Translations under genes and position numbers: made by a program
Shown here: piece after piece, positions 42,405 through 50,321 of the stretch
Layout of the letters: each line of letters starts with the position of its first letter
Position numbering within the stretch: position 1 is the stretch's first letter
Assembly: GCA_022823305.1 (NCBI GenBank)
Contig: JAJDXK010000033.1
Coordinates: forward strand, 62,001-126,000
Direction: 5' to 3'
DNA: 64,000 bases
From: Alphaproteobacteria bacterium
GTDB taxonomy: Bacteria; Pseudomonadota; Alphaproteobacteria; UBA828
Notes under the pieces: generated by a model
Told to the model about the DNA's origin: nothing
Seen by the model: the letters and a program-made list of their open reading frames with translations, nothing else
The model's database searches: none

Positions 42405-43007
42405 CTACTCCTGCCGCGTGCGGCCGAGGATGCGCAGCAGGTCCTCGTGCAGCTCGAACCACACCGTGTGGTAGGACTCGATCTTCGCGCCGCTCACCCA
42501 CTCGATGGCGCCGTCCTCGGCCTTCTCCAGCGCGGCCTCGAGTTTCTCTGCGTAAATCGTGAGGCGCTGCAGCCCGGCGGCGAGTTGCTCCAGGATCGCC
42601 TCCGCCCGCTCGTGCAGGGCGCCCAGGCGGTCGATCAGGCGGTCGTCATAGTCCTTGTCGGTGTGGTCGTTCAGGATGCTCTCGCCATCGATCTCGATGG
42701 TCTGCCACGCGGTCATGAGCTGCTTCAGCTCCCGATTGATCGCTTCGAAGCGCTCGTGGGCGGCGGCGAAGGCCTCATCGGCCCGTTGTGCGGCGAACAG
42801 CCTGGAATAGGCCCCGTCGAGCGCCACGCGGGCGACGGGCGTGAGCGAATACGCCTCGCCTGCGCGCGCTGCACGGCCCTTCGCCACCGCATCGTCCAGC
42901 ACGGCGCGCACCTCGTCCTCGGCGAGTCCGAGCGCGGCGGCGACGGCGGCAGCATCGGCGTACTTCTTGATGGCGAGGCCGTGGAGGACGAGATAGGTGT
43001 CGGTCAT
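42405..43007 (-). CDS. Winged-helix plus helical-domain protein linked to the PPDK-like gene
   Basis: The 200-residue protein has an N-terminal winged-helix-like segment (about 1-68: YLVLHGLAIKKYADAAAVAAALGLAEDEVRAVLDDAVAKGRA). A mostly helical, charged C-terminal part follows (about 75-200), with AHERFEAINRELKQLMTAWQ and ERAEAILEQLAAGLQRLTIYAEKLEAALEKA, probably coiled coil. It lies 2 bp before the PPDK-like gene and 3 bp after the ligase. I do not recognise a named family with certainty. It could be a regulator or a structural partner of the phosphotransferase. Confidence 0.7.
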   Translation of the reverse strand: MTDTYLVLHGLAIKKYADAAAVAAALGLAEDEVRAVLDDAVAKGRAARAGEAYSLTPVARVALDGAYSRLFAAQRADEAFAAAHERFEAINRELKQLMTAWQTIEIDGESILNDHTDKDYDDRLIDRLGALHERAEAILEQLAAGLQRLTIYAEKLEAALEKAEDGAIEWVSGAKIESYHTVWFELHEDLLRILGRTRQE

Positions 43008-43010
43008 GGC

Positions 43011-44504
43011 TCAGGCGCTTTGCCGCTCGGCCGTCGCGTCGGCGGAGGCGATGACGCGGTCGCGCACCGCGCGGCGCAGGAGCTTGCCGGCCCCGCTCTT
43101 GGGCAGCGTGTCCCAGATCTCGACACTCTTCGGGCACTTGTAGCCGGCAAGCCGCTCCCGGCAGAAGAGCCGCACGGCCTCGGAGTCCAGGCCGGGCCGG
43201 CCGGCGATTACCGCATGGACGCGGTCGCCCCACTTCTCGTCCGGCAAGCCCACGACTGCGGCCTCGACGACGCCCTCATGGGCCAGCAACACGTCCTCGA
43301 TCTCGCGCGGATAGACGTTGTAGCCGCCGCTGATGAGCATGTCGTTCTTGCGGTCGAGAATGTAGAAGAAGCCGTCCTCGTCCATGCGGCCGATGTCGCC
43401 GGTGTGGAGCCAGCCGTTGCGGAAGGCCTCGGCGGTCTCCTTGGGCCGGTTCCAGTAACGGGCCATGAGCTGGGTGCCGCGGCACACGATCTCGCCCCGT
43501 TCGCCGGCGGGCACCGGCTTGCCGTCATCGTCGAAGATTGCCACGTCCACGGTGGTATAGGGCCGCCCGCACGAGCCTACCCGGTCGTGGTTCTCCGGCC
43601 CGAGGAAGGTGATGACCATGGGGGATTCCGCCTGGCCGTAGGTCTGGGCGAAGACCGGGCCGAAGCGGGCCATGGCGCGCTCCAGCAGGCTCGGCGCGAT
43701 GGGCGAGGCGCCGTAGCAGATGCGCTTGAAGCTCAGGTCGGCGGTCTCCAGCGCGGGCTCCTCCATGATCATGGCCAGCATGGTCGGCACGAGAAAAGTG
43801 TGGGTTGCAGACCCCTGCTCGGCCATCTCGACGAAACCGGCAGCGTCGAAGTGCGGCATGATCGACTGGTGAACGCCCCGCACCAGGGAGGGCAGGAAGA
43901 AGGCGCCGGACGCGTGTGCGATGGGGGCGGCGTGGAGGAACCGATCGCTCGGCTCGAGATCGGGCACCAGGTCCATGAGAAAGGCGGAAAGCTCCGACGT
44001 CTCCCCCAGTGTAGTCAGCGTGACGGCCTTGGGCGCGCCGGTGGTCCCGCCGGTGAAGCCCAGGCGATAGGGCGCCTCGAGGTCCCGGTCCATGCGGCAG
44101 GCGCCCGTTGGGCCGCCATCGATGAGGCGGCGCAGCGCCTCGCGGCCATAGACCATCGGCGCGCCGAAGCCCTCGGCATCGTCGACTTCGTCGTGGACCA
44201 GGCCGCGCGCGCCGCTCTCGCCGAGCTTGTAGCGGTGGTCCGCCGCCGTCTCGCGCACGTTGAGCGAGACCCGCACGAGGCCGCACTTGGCGAGCGCGTA
44301 GTAGGCGATCAGGCAGTCGATCCCGTTGGGCAGCAGCACGCCGACGCGGTCACCCGGCTCGAAGCCCTCCGCCAGCAGCGCGTTGCCGAGCCGGTCCGTC
44401 GCCGCGTCGAACTCGCGGAAGCTCAGCGTGTGCGCGCCCTCGGTCAGCGCCGGCGCCTCGCCGTACATGGCGCCCGCGCGCCGGATGTATTCGCCGATCT
44501 GCAT
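43011..44504 (-). CDS. AMP-dependent acyl-CoA synthetase/ligase
   Basis: This 497-residue adenylate-forming enzyme would activate a carboxylic acid with ATP and CoA. The motifs are FTGGTTGAPKAVTLT (P-loop), YGQAESP, GWLHTGDIGRMDEDGFFYILDRKNDMLISGGYNVYPREIEDVL (hinge and A5-A8 region) and the catalytic C-terminal Lys in LPKSGAGKLLRR. The ATG at 44504 gives MQIGEYIRRAGAMYGEAPAL. It is 41 bp after the 517-residue gene and 3 bp before the winged-helix gene. In this operon it may convert the carboxylated product to its CoA thioester. Confidence 0.92.
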   Translation of the reverse strand: MQIGEYIRRAGAMYGEAPALTEGAHTLSFREFDAATDRLGNALLAEGFEPGDRVGVLLPNGIDCLIAYYALAKCGLVRVSLNVRETAADHRYKLGESGARGLVHDEVDDAEGFGAPMVYGREALRRLIDGGPTGACRMDRDLEAPYRLGFTGGTTGAPKAVTLTTLGETSELSAFLMDLVPDLEPSDRFLHAAPIAHASGAFFLPSLVRGVHQSIMPHFDAAGFVEMAEQGSATHTFLVPTMLAMIMEEPALETADLSFKRICYGASPIAPSLLERAMARFGPVFAQTYGQAESPMVITFLGPENHDRVGSCGRPYTTVDVAIFDDDGKPVPAGERGEIVCRGTQLMARYWNRPKETAEAFRNGWLHTGDIGRMDEDGFFYILDRKNDMLISGGYNVYPREIEDVLLAHEGVVEAAVVGLPDEKWGDRVHAVIAGRPGLDSEAVRLFCRERLAGYKCPKSVEIWDTLPKSGAGKLLRRAVRDRVIASADATAERQSA

Positions 44505-44545
44505 GAGGCGTCGTCGCAGAGGTGCAAGGCGGGGAGGCCGCGCCG

Positions 44546-46099
44546 CTAGTCGCGGGGAATCGCCGCCAGCTCCGCAGTGCCGAGCGACGCCCCGCGGCCC
44601 TGGATATTACGCGCCCGCTCCTGCTCGTGCCGGTACATCTCGTCGGCGCGCGCCGTGTCGTGGTTGTACTTGAGCCAGGTCTCGTCCAGGAAACGATAGC
44701 GGTCGGACTGCGGTGCGAAGTTGCGGACCCGCCGGTTGTACTCCTCCAGCGACAGCACGCCCTGGCTCGTGCGGTAGCGGTCGGCCTTGGCCGAAAGAGT
44801 GGTGGAGCCGGGGTAGACCGGGCCGCAGGTGGGCACGTAGTCCTCGCCGTCCAGGATCGCGTAGGGGATCGGCGTGTACATGCGGGTCGGGCCGTTGCCG
44901 TGCTGCATCATGCTGTAGGACGAGAGGCGATGGCTCGGCAGCGTCAGCAGCCCCACCAGCTCGCCCAGGCAGTCGCGGCTGAACTCGTCGTTCAGCAGTG
45001 GGCGGAAGCGCTCGGCCCGTTCGTCGATCAGCATCCAGTCCTCTTGGGCGTAGACACCGGCGACGTGGGCGAGGTCCTTGCAGATGCCGAAGTAGGTGAG
45101 CGCGCCGGCATCGAGCATCTGGTCGCGGCTCCAGCCCGCGATGCGCTTCCAGAGCCGCGCCGTTGCCTCCTTGAAGAGCCCGTCCAGCGAGTGGAACGTC
45201 TCGGTCAGGGTCTCACGACTCTCCATTCCCACCGGAACGTGCCCGTCGGTGAGCGGGTCCGAGGTGTAGAGGCCGACGCCGACGATATTCTCGGCCCGGA
45301 ACTCGGGCTCGGATTCGAAGCTTCCCCAGTCGTCGACCAGGTAGAAGTGGCAGTCTCTCACCAGCATCGGGACGGTGAGGTTGTTGTAGGAGATGTCGGC
45401 CGCCACGTCGTCGAGCCAGGGAAAGTCGCCTTCGCCGAGGTCCATGAACTCGCGGACGATCATCTCGTTGCCGTCGGCAAGCTTGTAGGGCCCGGTGTTG
45501 AGCAGGCTGATGCGGCTCTCGCAACTCACGAGAAAGCCGTACTGTGCCGCAGAGGCCATGAACTGGGTCGCCGCGCCGTGCAGCGGATCGCCGGCCTCGC
45601 AGCCGTAGGCGTCGGACTCGAAGACCTGGAGCCGTCGTTCGGGCAGGATTTGGCAGCGGTGGCCGAACTCCTTGTTGGTGATGTGGCCGTCGTTGCGGTG
45701 CCAGGAGAGCTGCAGGCGCTTCCAGAAGTCCATCAGGTAGACGACATCCTCGGCAGCGTCCTGCGGCCTCAGCAGGCCCATGTTGATGAGCCACTCGCGG
45801 CCGAGCAGGTAGAAGCCCGGCATCCCCCAGCCCATGGCGCTCTTGCCGGGCGGGCGCCCTTCGCGGGCACGGTCGCCGATCTCTTCCGCCGTCATCACAC
45901 TCTCCACTTTCCGCAAGAGCGAGGGATAGCGATAGAAGGCGTTTAGATACGAGAGCAGCATGTAGGGCGGCACCGGAAAGAGCTTCGATTCCTGAACGGT
46001 GCGCGTGACGCAGAGCCAGTAGGTCTCGTCGGTAAAGGTCTGAAGGAGGTTGTTGGTCTCCAGCAGCTGGGCGTAGGAGAGGCGAGGCGCACCGACCAT
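44546..46099 (-). CDS. Unrecognised 517-residue protein of the carboxylase operon
   Basis: I do not recognise this family. The protein starts MVGAPRLSYAQLLETNNLLQ and is soluble and acidic, with no signal peptide or membrane segment. It has several His and Cys residues (DCHFYLVDD, YGCEAGDPLHG, GICKDLAHV, MMQHGNG). It is translationally coupled by a one-base overlap to the preceding His-domain protein, so the two probably form one enzyme. By analogy with phenylphosphate synthase, which splits PEP-synthase domains over separate subunits, it may be the substrate-binding subunit. That is inference only. Its start at 46099 is well fixed by the overlap. Confidence 0.6.
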   Translation of the reverse strand: MVGAPRLSYAQLLETNNLLQTFTDETYWLCVTRTVQESKLFPVPPYMLLSYLNAFYRYPSLLRKVESVMTAEEIGDRAREGRPPGKSAMGWGMPGFYLLGREWLINMGLLRPQDAAEDVVYLMDFWKRLQLSWHRNDGHITNKEFGHRCQILPERRLQVFESDAYGCEAGDPLHGAATQFMASAAQYGFLVSCESRISLLNTGPYKLADGNEMIVREFMDLGEGDFPWLDDVAADISYNNLTVPMLVRDCHFYLVDDWGSFESEPEFRAENIVGVGLYTSDPLTDGHVPVGMESRETLTETFHSLDGLFKEATARLWKRIAGWSRDQMLDAGALTYFGICKDLAHVAGVYAQEDWMLIDERAERFRPLLNDEFSRDCLGELVGLLTLPSHRLSSYSMMQHGNGPTRMYTPIPYAILDGEDYVPTCGPVYPGSTTLSAKADRYRTSQGVLSLEEYNRRVRNFAPQSDRYRFLDETWLKYNHDTARADEMYRHEQERARNIQGRGASLGTAELAAIPRD

Positions 46100-46863
46100 C
46101 ACGACGCCTCCTGAGCCAGCTTCCAGATGTTGGCGGTCATTTCCTCGCCTTTCTGGTAGGCCTCCGCCGTCTTTGCCGCCGCGGCCGTTTCCATCTCCAC
46201 CCGCTGGCCTTCCCTGATCCCGGTGATCTTGGCGTTCATGAAGCAGGGAATGCCGTATTCCCGCGACAAGATGCCGAGATGGGAGCGCACGGTGCCGCCC
46301 ATGCAGATGATGCCGGCGAACTGCTCCAGGATCGGCGCCGTCAGCGTGCCGCCGGAATCGTCGATGATGGCGATGGTCTCGGGCGGGACGCCATCGGTGA
46401 GATAGCGCATGACCTGGCTGCTGGAGCGGACGTAGCGCGCGGTCCCGACCGTGCTTTCGGCGACGCGCATGACGTTGTCGCCGACGCCGCAGAGGGCGCG
46501 GCCCTCCGCGTCCGCGTCGCCGGAGGGCGCGTCGGGGTGTTCCATGGTCCAGTCGGGATCGTCGCCCAGGATGCCCTCGGCGGGCTTGTAGGCTTCGGGC
46601 CGCTCGTTCACCGAGATTACGGCGGAGAAGTCGTAGCGGTGCCCGGCGTCGAGCAGCTTCTTCTCGATCTCCGCGAAGTCGGCCGCGGTGATCAGATCGT
46701 AGGACTTGTCGAAGACGAAGCTGTTCCAGTCGACCCCGCTCTCGTCCAGGCGGCGGCGCACGAGGTCCTTGATCGCGCTGTGGAACGCCTCGACGGTGGG
46801 CGAGTTCGCCTGGTCGCCGTACTTGTCCGAGTCCACGTAGAGCTTGGCCACGCTCTCCCCCAA
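46099..46863 (-). CDS. Stand-alone PEP-utilising-enzyme mobile (swivelling His) domain protein
   Basis: The C-terminal half (about 160-254) matches the mobile domain of PEP synthase/PPDK: ILEQFAGIICMGGTVRSHLGILSREYGIPCFMNAKI with phospho-acceptor His195, then EGQRVEME. The first 155 residues are not recognised. No ATP-grasp or PEP-binding domain is fused, so phosphate would come from the PPDK-like protein of the same operon. It is the first gene of the operon. The TTG at 46863 gives the longest product, and a GTG at 46851 preceded by GGGGGAG is equally plausible. Confidence 0.75.
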   Translation of the reverse strand: MGESVAKLYVDSDKYGDQANSPTVEAFHSAIKDLVRRRLDESGVDWNSFVFDKSYDLITAADFAEIEKKLLDAGHRYDFSAVISVNERPEAYKPAEGILGDDPDWTMEHPDAPSGDADAEGRALCGVGDNVMRVAESTVGTARYVRSSSQVMRYLTDGVPPETIAIIDDSGGTLTAPILEQFAGIICMGGTVRSHLGILSREYGIPCFMNAKITGIREGQRVEMETAAAAKTAEAYQKGEEMTANIWKLAQEAS

Positions 46864-46889
46864 GGCAGGCTCGCCGGAACGGAGGCGCC

Positions 46890-46918
46890 AACATGCGGAT
46901 CGGCCTTTAGGCTGTCAA
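46890..46918 (-). promoter_or_regulatory. Promoter of the carboxylase operon
   Basis: On the minus strand, TTGACA (46918-46913) and CATGTT (46895-46890) are 17 bp apart in the gap shared with the divergent second surE. A start point near 46883 would give a leader of about 20-30 nt. The -10 match is modest. Confidence 0.45.
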
Positions 46919-47038
46919 TGCCGGCACAGCATGCATTCCGCTTTCGGATTCCTGGGCTGTTCGGGAGCGTCCTTGCGCTCTGCTGGCACGGCGAAGAGAC
47001 TGCCGCTCCCGCCGCGCGTGCCCGAAAGGATCCCCGCC

Positions 47039-47827
47039 ATGGCAGCGGAGAGCGATCTCTCCCACCACCGCATCCTCGTCACCAACGACGACGGCATCCA
47101 TGCCAGGGGGCTCAAGATCCTCGAGGCGATCGCCCGGAGCCTGACCGACGACGTCTGGGTCGTCGCGCCCGATCACGAGCGGAGCGGCGCGGGCCATTCG
47201 ATCTCGATGCACACGCCGATCCGCCTGCGCCAGATGGGCGAGAAGCGCTACGCAGTGGACGGTACGCCCACCGACTGTGCGCTCATGGCGATCCACGAGC
47301 TGATGACCGGAAGCCCGCCCACGGTCCTGCTCTCCGGCATCAATCGCGGCGCGAACCTCGCGGAGGACATGACCTATTCAGGCACCATCGCGGCGGCAAT
47401 GGAGGGAACCCTGCTCGGCATCCGCTCGATCGCGCTCAGCCAGGTGTTCACCATGGGCGGCGAGGCGCTCTGGGCCACGGCGGAAGCCTTCGCACCGGAC
47501 GTGATCGAGACCCTCATGCGCCTGCCGGGCTGGCCCCCGGGCACGCTGGTCAACGTCAACTTCCCGGATACGACGCCGGAAGCGGTGAGGGGCATCCGCA
47601 TCACCACCCAGGGGCAGAGGCCGCCGGGCTCCTTCACCATCGACGGGCGGATCGACACGCGCCACGTGCCCTACTTCTGGGTAGAGATCAGCTACAAGGA
47701 CGGCGGCAAACACCCGGGGACCGATCTTCATGCGATCCACGAGAACGCCATATCGGTGACTCCGATCCAACTGGACATGACCAATCACGGGTGGCGCGGT
47801 CGCCTGGCGCAGGCGTTCGGCTCGTGA
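47039..47827 (+). CDS. Second SurE-family 5'-nucleotidase
   Basis: The 262-residue SurE paralogue keeps the family motifs: RILVTNDDGIHARG, APDHERSGAGHSIS, VDGTPTDCALMA, SGINRGANLAEDMTYSGT and NVNFPDT. It differs widely from the serS-linked SurE at 4836-5591. The ATG at 47039 has AAAGGA about eight bases upstream; the longer frame to 46844 covers the divergent promoter region. It is divergent from the carboxylase operon and 100 bp before the ABC transporter. Its position suggests a phosphatase for a pathway intermediate or nucleotide product, rather than general survival. Confidence 0.92.
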   Translation: MAAESDLSHHRILVTNDDGIHARGLKILEAIARSLTDDVWVVAPDHERSGAGHSISMHTPIRLRQMGEKRYAVDGTPTDCALMAIHELMTGSPPTVLLSGINRGANLAEDMTYSGTIAAAMEGTLLGIRSIALSQVFTMGGEALWATAEAFAPDVIETLMRLPGWPPGTLVNVNFPDTTPEAVRGIRITTQGQRPPGSFTIDGRIDTRHVPYFWVEISYKDGGKHPGTDLHAIHENAISVTPIQLDMTNHGWRGRLAQAFGS

Positions 47828-47839
47828 CCGGAGCGCCGT

Positions 47840-47869
47840 TTGACACCATTTGGGGCGCTAACCCATACT
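47840..47869 (+). promoter_or_regulatory. Promoter of the ABC transporter operon
   Basis: TTGACA (47840-47845) and CATACT (47864-47869) are 18 bp apart. The expected start lies about 50 nt before the binding-protein ATG at 47928, which has a strong GGGAGAGGGAG ribosome-binding region. Confidence 0.45.
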
Positions 47870-47927
47870 CGGGACCGAATTTGAGTGGCTTTGCAGCGCG
47901 CACAGCGCGGAACTCAGGGAGAGGGAG

Positions 47928-49307
47928 ATGGCATCATCGTTCGGCATAATTCGGGCAGGGCTGCTGGGTGCGGCGCTCTGTGCGGGGCTCGTGGCCGGCC
48001 CGCAACTGGCCAAGGCGGAAGACACCTTCAAGTTTGGCGGCGTCTTCACACTGTCGGGTCCGGCTTCGTTCCTGGGGCTCTTCGAGGAAGCAGCCGTGAG
48101 GCTCGCCGTCGAGCAGTTCATGAAGGGCGATTGCATCGTCGAGGCCGTACCACCGCAACCGTGCGAGGGCGGCGGGCTCAAGATCGGCGACAAGGTCATC
48201 CCCATCGAGTGGACGGCCTACGACGACGTCTCCGAGGACAAGAAGTCCATCGACGCCGTCATCCGCCTGGTCGAGCAGGACGAGGCCCGGGCGATCTGGG
48301 GGCCCCGGATGAATTCGGCGCTGCTGTCGGCCGCATCCATCCTCGATCCGCAGGGAATCATCAGCATCTGCGCGATCTGCTCGAGCCCGGCGATGACCGT
48401 GGGCCGCAAGTATGGCCACGACATCACCGACACGGGCGTGATCGAGAAGCACGCCATGGGCGAGTTCATCCATGAGACGCCCGAGAGGCTGGCGGAGCAC
48501 GGCATCGATCCCGCCCTCTTCGACGGGCGCAAGAAGCTCGGCTTCATCGGCCGCAACGAGCTCTACACCGTGCACGGCTCCATCGGCTGGCAGGAAGCGG
48601 TAGAGAAGGGCGGCGGCCGGTACGAGTACCAGCACGACTGGGCGGTGCTCTATCCATTCGGCACCACCGACTTCGCGCCCCACGTTGCGAAGCTCGCGGA
48701 ACAGGACCCCGACATCGTCCTGATGGACGCCTATATCTTCCCCGACATGCTCGCGATCATGAACGAGATGAAGAAGCAGGGGCTCAACTACGAGACCGGC
48801 GAGATCATCCTGCTCGGTAACGACGTGCTGATGCTCCAGATCTTCGTCGACGTGGCCAAGGATCAGGGCATCAACATGTCGTCGGGCTACGTCTGGGGCT
48901 GGCAGGAGCACAACCCGGCGCAGGACGAGGCGACACTCGCACGCGTCGAGAAGTACGTGCCCATCTACAACGCGAAGTACGGCGAGACCGAAGTCGGGAA
49001 CTCGAGCCCCTTCGATCGCGGCGCCTACGACGCCGCCATTTGGTTCCTGTACGGGGTGCAGGCCTCGGGCGACCACACCGACAACGACAAGATCGTGGAA
49101 GCCTGGCGCAGCCTGAAGATCAACGGCCTGCGCGGGCCGACAAACGAGTTCTTCACCCGGCCCGATACCGGCGAGAAGACCGGCCAGCTCTTCGCGACCG
49201 AGTACATCATCGGCGTCGCGGACGACAAGGTCTGGTACACCGGCATCAACTACCGGGACGAGCTCTTCTACGGGCCCTACGTCTACGGCGACAAGCTGCC
49301 GAAGTAG
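47928..49307 (+). CDS. Branched-chain amino-acid-type ABC transporter substrate-binding protein
   Basis: This 459-residue periplasmic protein has a signal peptide (MASSFGIIRAGLLGAALCAG, cleaved after AKA near residue 30). The type I LivJ-like binding fold follows: FKFGGVFTLSGPASFLGLFEEAAVRLAVEQ, then WTAYDDVSEDKKSIDAVIRLVEQDEARAIWGP and the second lobe KLGFIGRNELYTVHGSIGW. It is longer than LivJ (about 370) because of inserts such as the Cys-flanked CIVEAVPPQPCEGGG. Members of this broad family also bind aromatic acids, amides or ketoacids. The linked pathway hints at such a ligand rather than leucine. Confidence 0.9.
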   Translation: MASSFGIIRAGLLGAALCAGLVAGPQLAKAEDTFKFGGVFTLSGPASFLGLFEEAAVRLAVEQFMKGDCIVEAVPPQPCEGGGLKIGDKVIPIEWTAYDDVSEDKKSIDAVIRLVEQDEARAIWGPRMNSALLSAASILDPQGIISICAICSSPAMTVGRKYGHDITDTGVIEKHAMGEFIHETPERLAEHGIDPALFDGRKKLGFIGRNELYTVHGSIGWQEAVEKGGGRYEYQHDWAVLYPFGTTDFAPHVAKLAEQDPDIVLMDAYIFPDMLAIMNEMKKQGLNYETGEIILLGNDVLMLQIFVDVAKDQGINMSSGYVWGWQEHNPAQDEATLARVEKYVPIYNAKYGETEVGNSSPFDRGAYDAAIWFLYGVQASGDHTDNDKIVEAWRSLKINGLRGPTNEFFTRPDTGEKTGQLFATEYIIGVADDKVWYTGINYRDELFYGPYVYGDKLPK

Positions 49308-49359
49308 GCCCGCTGCAGGGACGGCCCAGGCCGGACACCGCAGGTTGAGAAGTCGCTGG

Positions 49360-49400
49360 GGCGGCGCCTGCCCGCAAGGGTGCGCGCCGCCTCTCTTTTG
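49360..49400 (+). terminator. Terminator or attenuator between binding protein and permease genes
   Basis: GGCGGCGC (49360-49367) and GCGCCGCC (49384-49391) form an 8-bp GC stem with a 16-nt loop, followed directly by TCTCTTTTG. It lies 52 bp after the binding-protein stop. Partial termination here would explain higher expression of the binding protein than of the membrane genes, as known for other ABC operons. Confidence 0.6.
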
Positions 49401-49445
49401 CCCTCGATCGCCGGGCGCTGACACGCAGCCGGAGCGGCCCCGGCC

Positions 49446-50321
49446 GTGACCGCATTCGCCCAACAGCTCATCTACGGCGCCTCCTATGGCATGAACCTTG
49501 CCGTGGCGGCGGCGGGGCTCGCCCTGATCTTCGGCGTCTACAGGGTCATCAACCTCGCCCACGGCCAGCTCATCATGCTGGGCGGCTTCGTGGCCTATGT
49601 GGTCGCGACGCAGCTCGGCACCCATTTCTTCGTCGGCTTCTTCGCCGCCATGATCGTCATGGGGCTGCTCAGCATCGTGCTGGAGAACGCGGTCTTCCGC
49701 TTCCTCCAGCGCCGTCCGCTGACCGACCAGCTGCTGGCGTCGCTCGGCCTCTATATGGTTCTCGGCACCACGGCGCTCCGAATCTGGGGCGACTTCGAAG
49801 CGCGGCCGATCGCCATGCCGGGGGAGGACTGGGCGCTCACGGCAGGCGACATCCGTATCGACGGCGCGCGACTGGTCACCATCGCCATTACGCTCGTCCT
49901 GTTCGCATTGCTCTATTTCGTCGTCTACCGCACTCACCTCGGACGCACCATGCGCGCGACCGCCCAGGGCGAGGAGACCGCCGCCCTGATGGGCATCAAG
50001 AAGCGCCGGGTGGCGGCGATCGTGTTCTTCCTGGGCGGCGCGCTCGGCGGCGCGGCCGGCGCCATGCTCGGCGCGCTCTTCAACGTGCGCCCGGACATGG
50101 GCTTCCAACCCCTGCTCATGGCGCTGGTCATCATCATCTTCGGCGGGATGGGCAGCATCGCAGGCTCAATCGTCGCCGGCCTCATCCTCGGCATTCTCTA
50201 CAACCTCACGGTCTTCTACGTCGGCTCCAAGCTCGGCGATCTGGTGCCCTTCCTGGTGCTGCTCGCGATTCTGATGATCCGCCCGCAAGGGCTCTTCGGC
50301 CTGCCGGATCGCAACGCATGA
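49446..50321 (+). CDS. livH: Branched-chain amino-acid-type ABC transporter permease LivH
   Basis: This 291-residue inner-membrane permease has about eight helices. Typical elements are LIYGASYGMNLAVAAAGLALIFGVYRVINLAHGQLIMLGGFVAY, TMRATAQGEETAALMGIKKRRVAAIVFFLGGALGGAAGAMLG with the EAA-like loop, and FGGMGSIAGSIVAGLILGI. The start is a GTG at 49446. Its stop overlaps the livM start by 4 bp (ATGA). Confidence 0.93.
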   Translation: MTAFAQQLIYGASYGMNLAVAAAGLALIFGVYRVINLAHGQLIMLGGFVAYVVATQLGTHFFVGFFAAMIVMGLLSIVLENAVFRFLQRRPLTDQLLASLGLYMVLGTTALRIWGDFEARPIAMPGEDWALTAGDIRIDGARLVTIAITLVLFALLYFVVYRTHLGRTMRATAQGEETAALMGIKKRRVAAIVFFLGGALGGAAGAMLGALFNVRPDMGFQPLLMALVIIIFGGMGSIAGSIVAGLILGILYNLTVFYVGSKLGDLVPFLVLLAILMIRPQGLFGLPDRNA

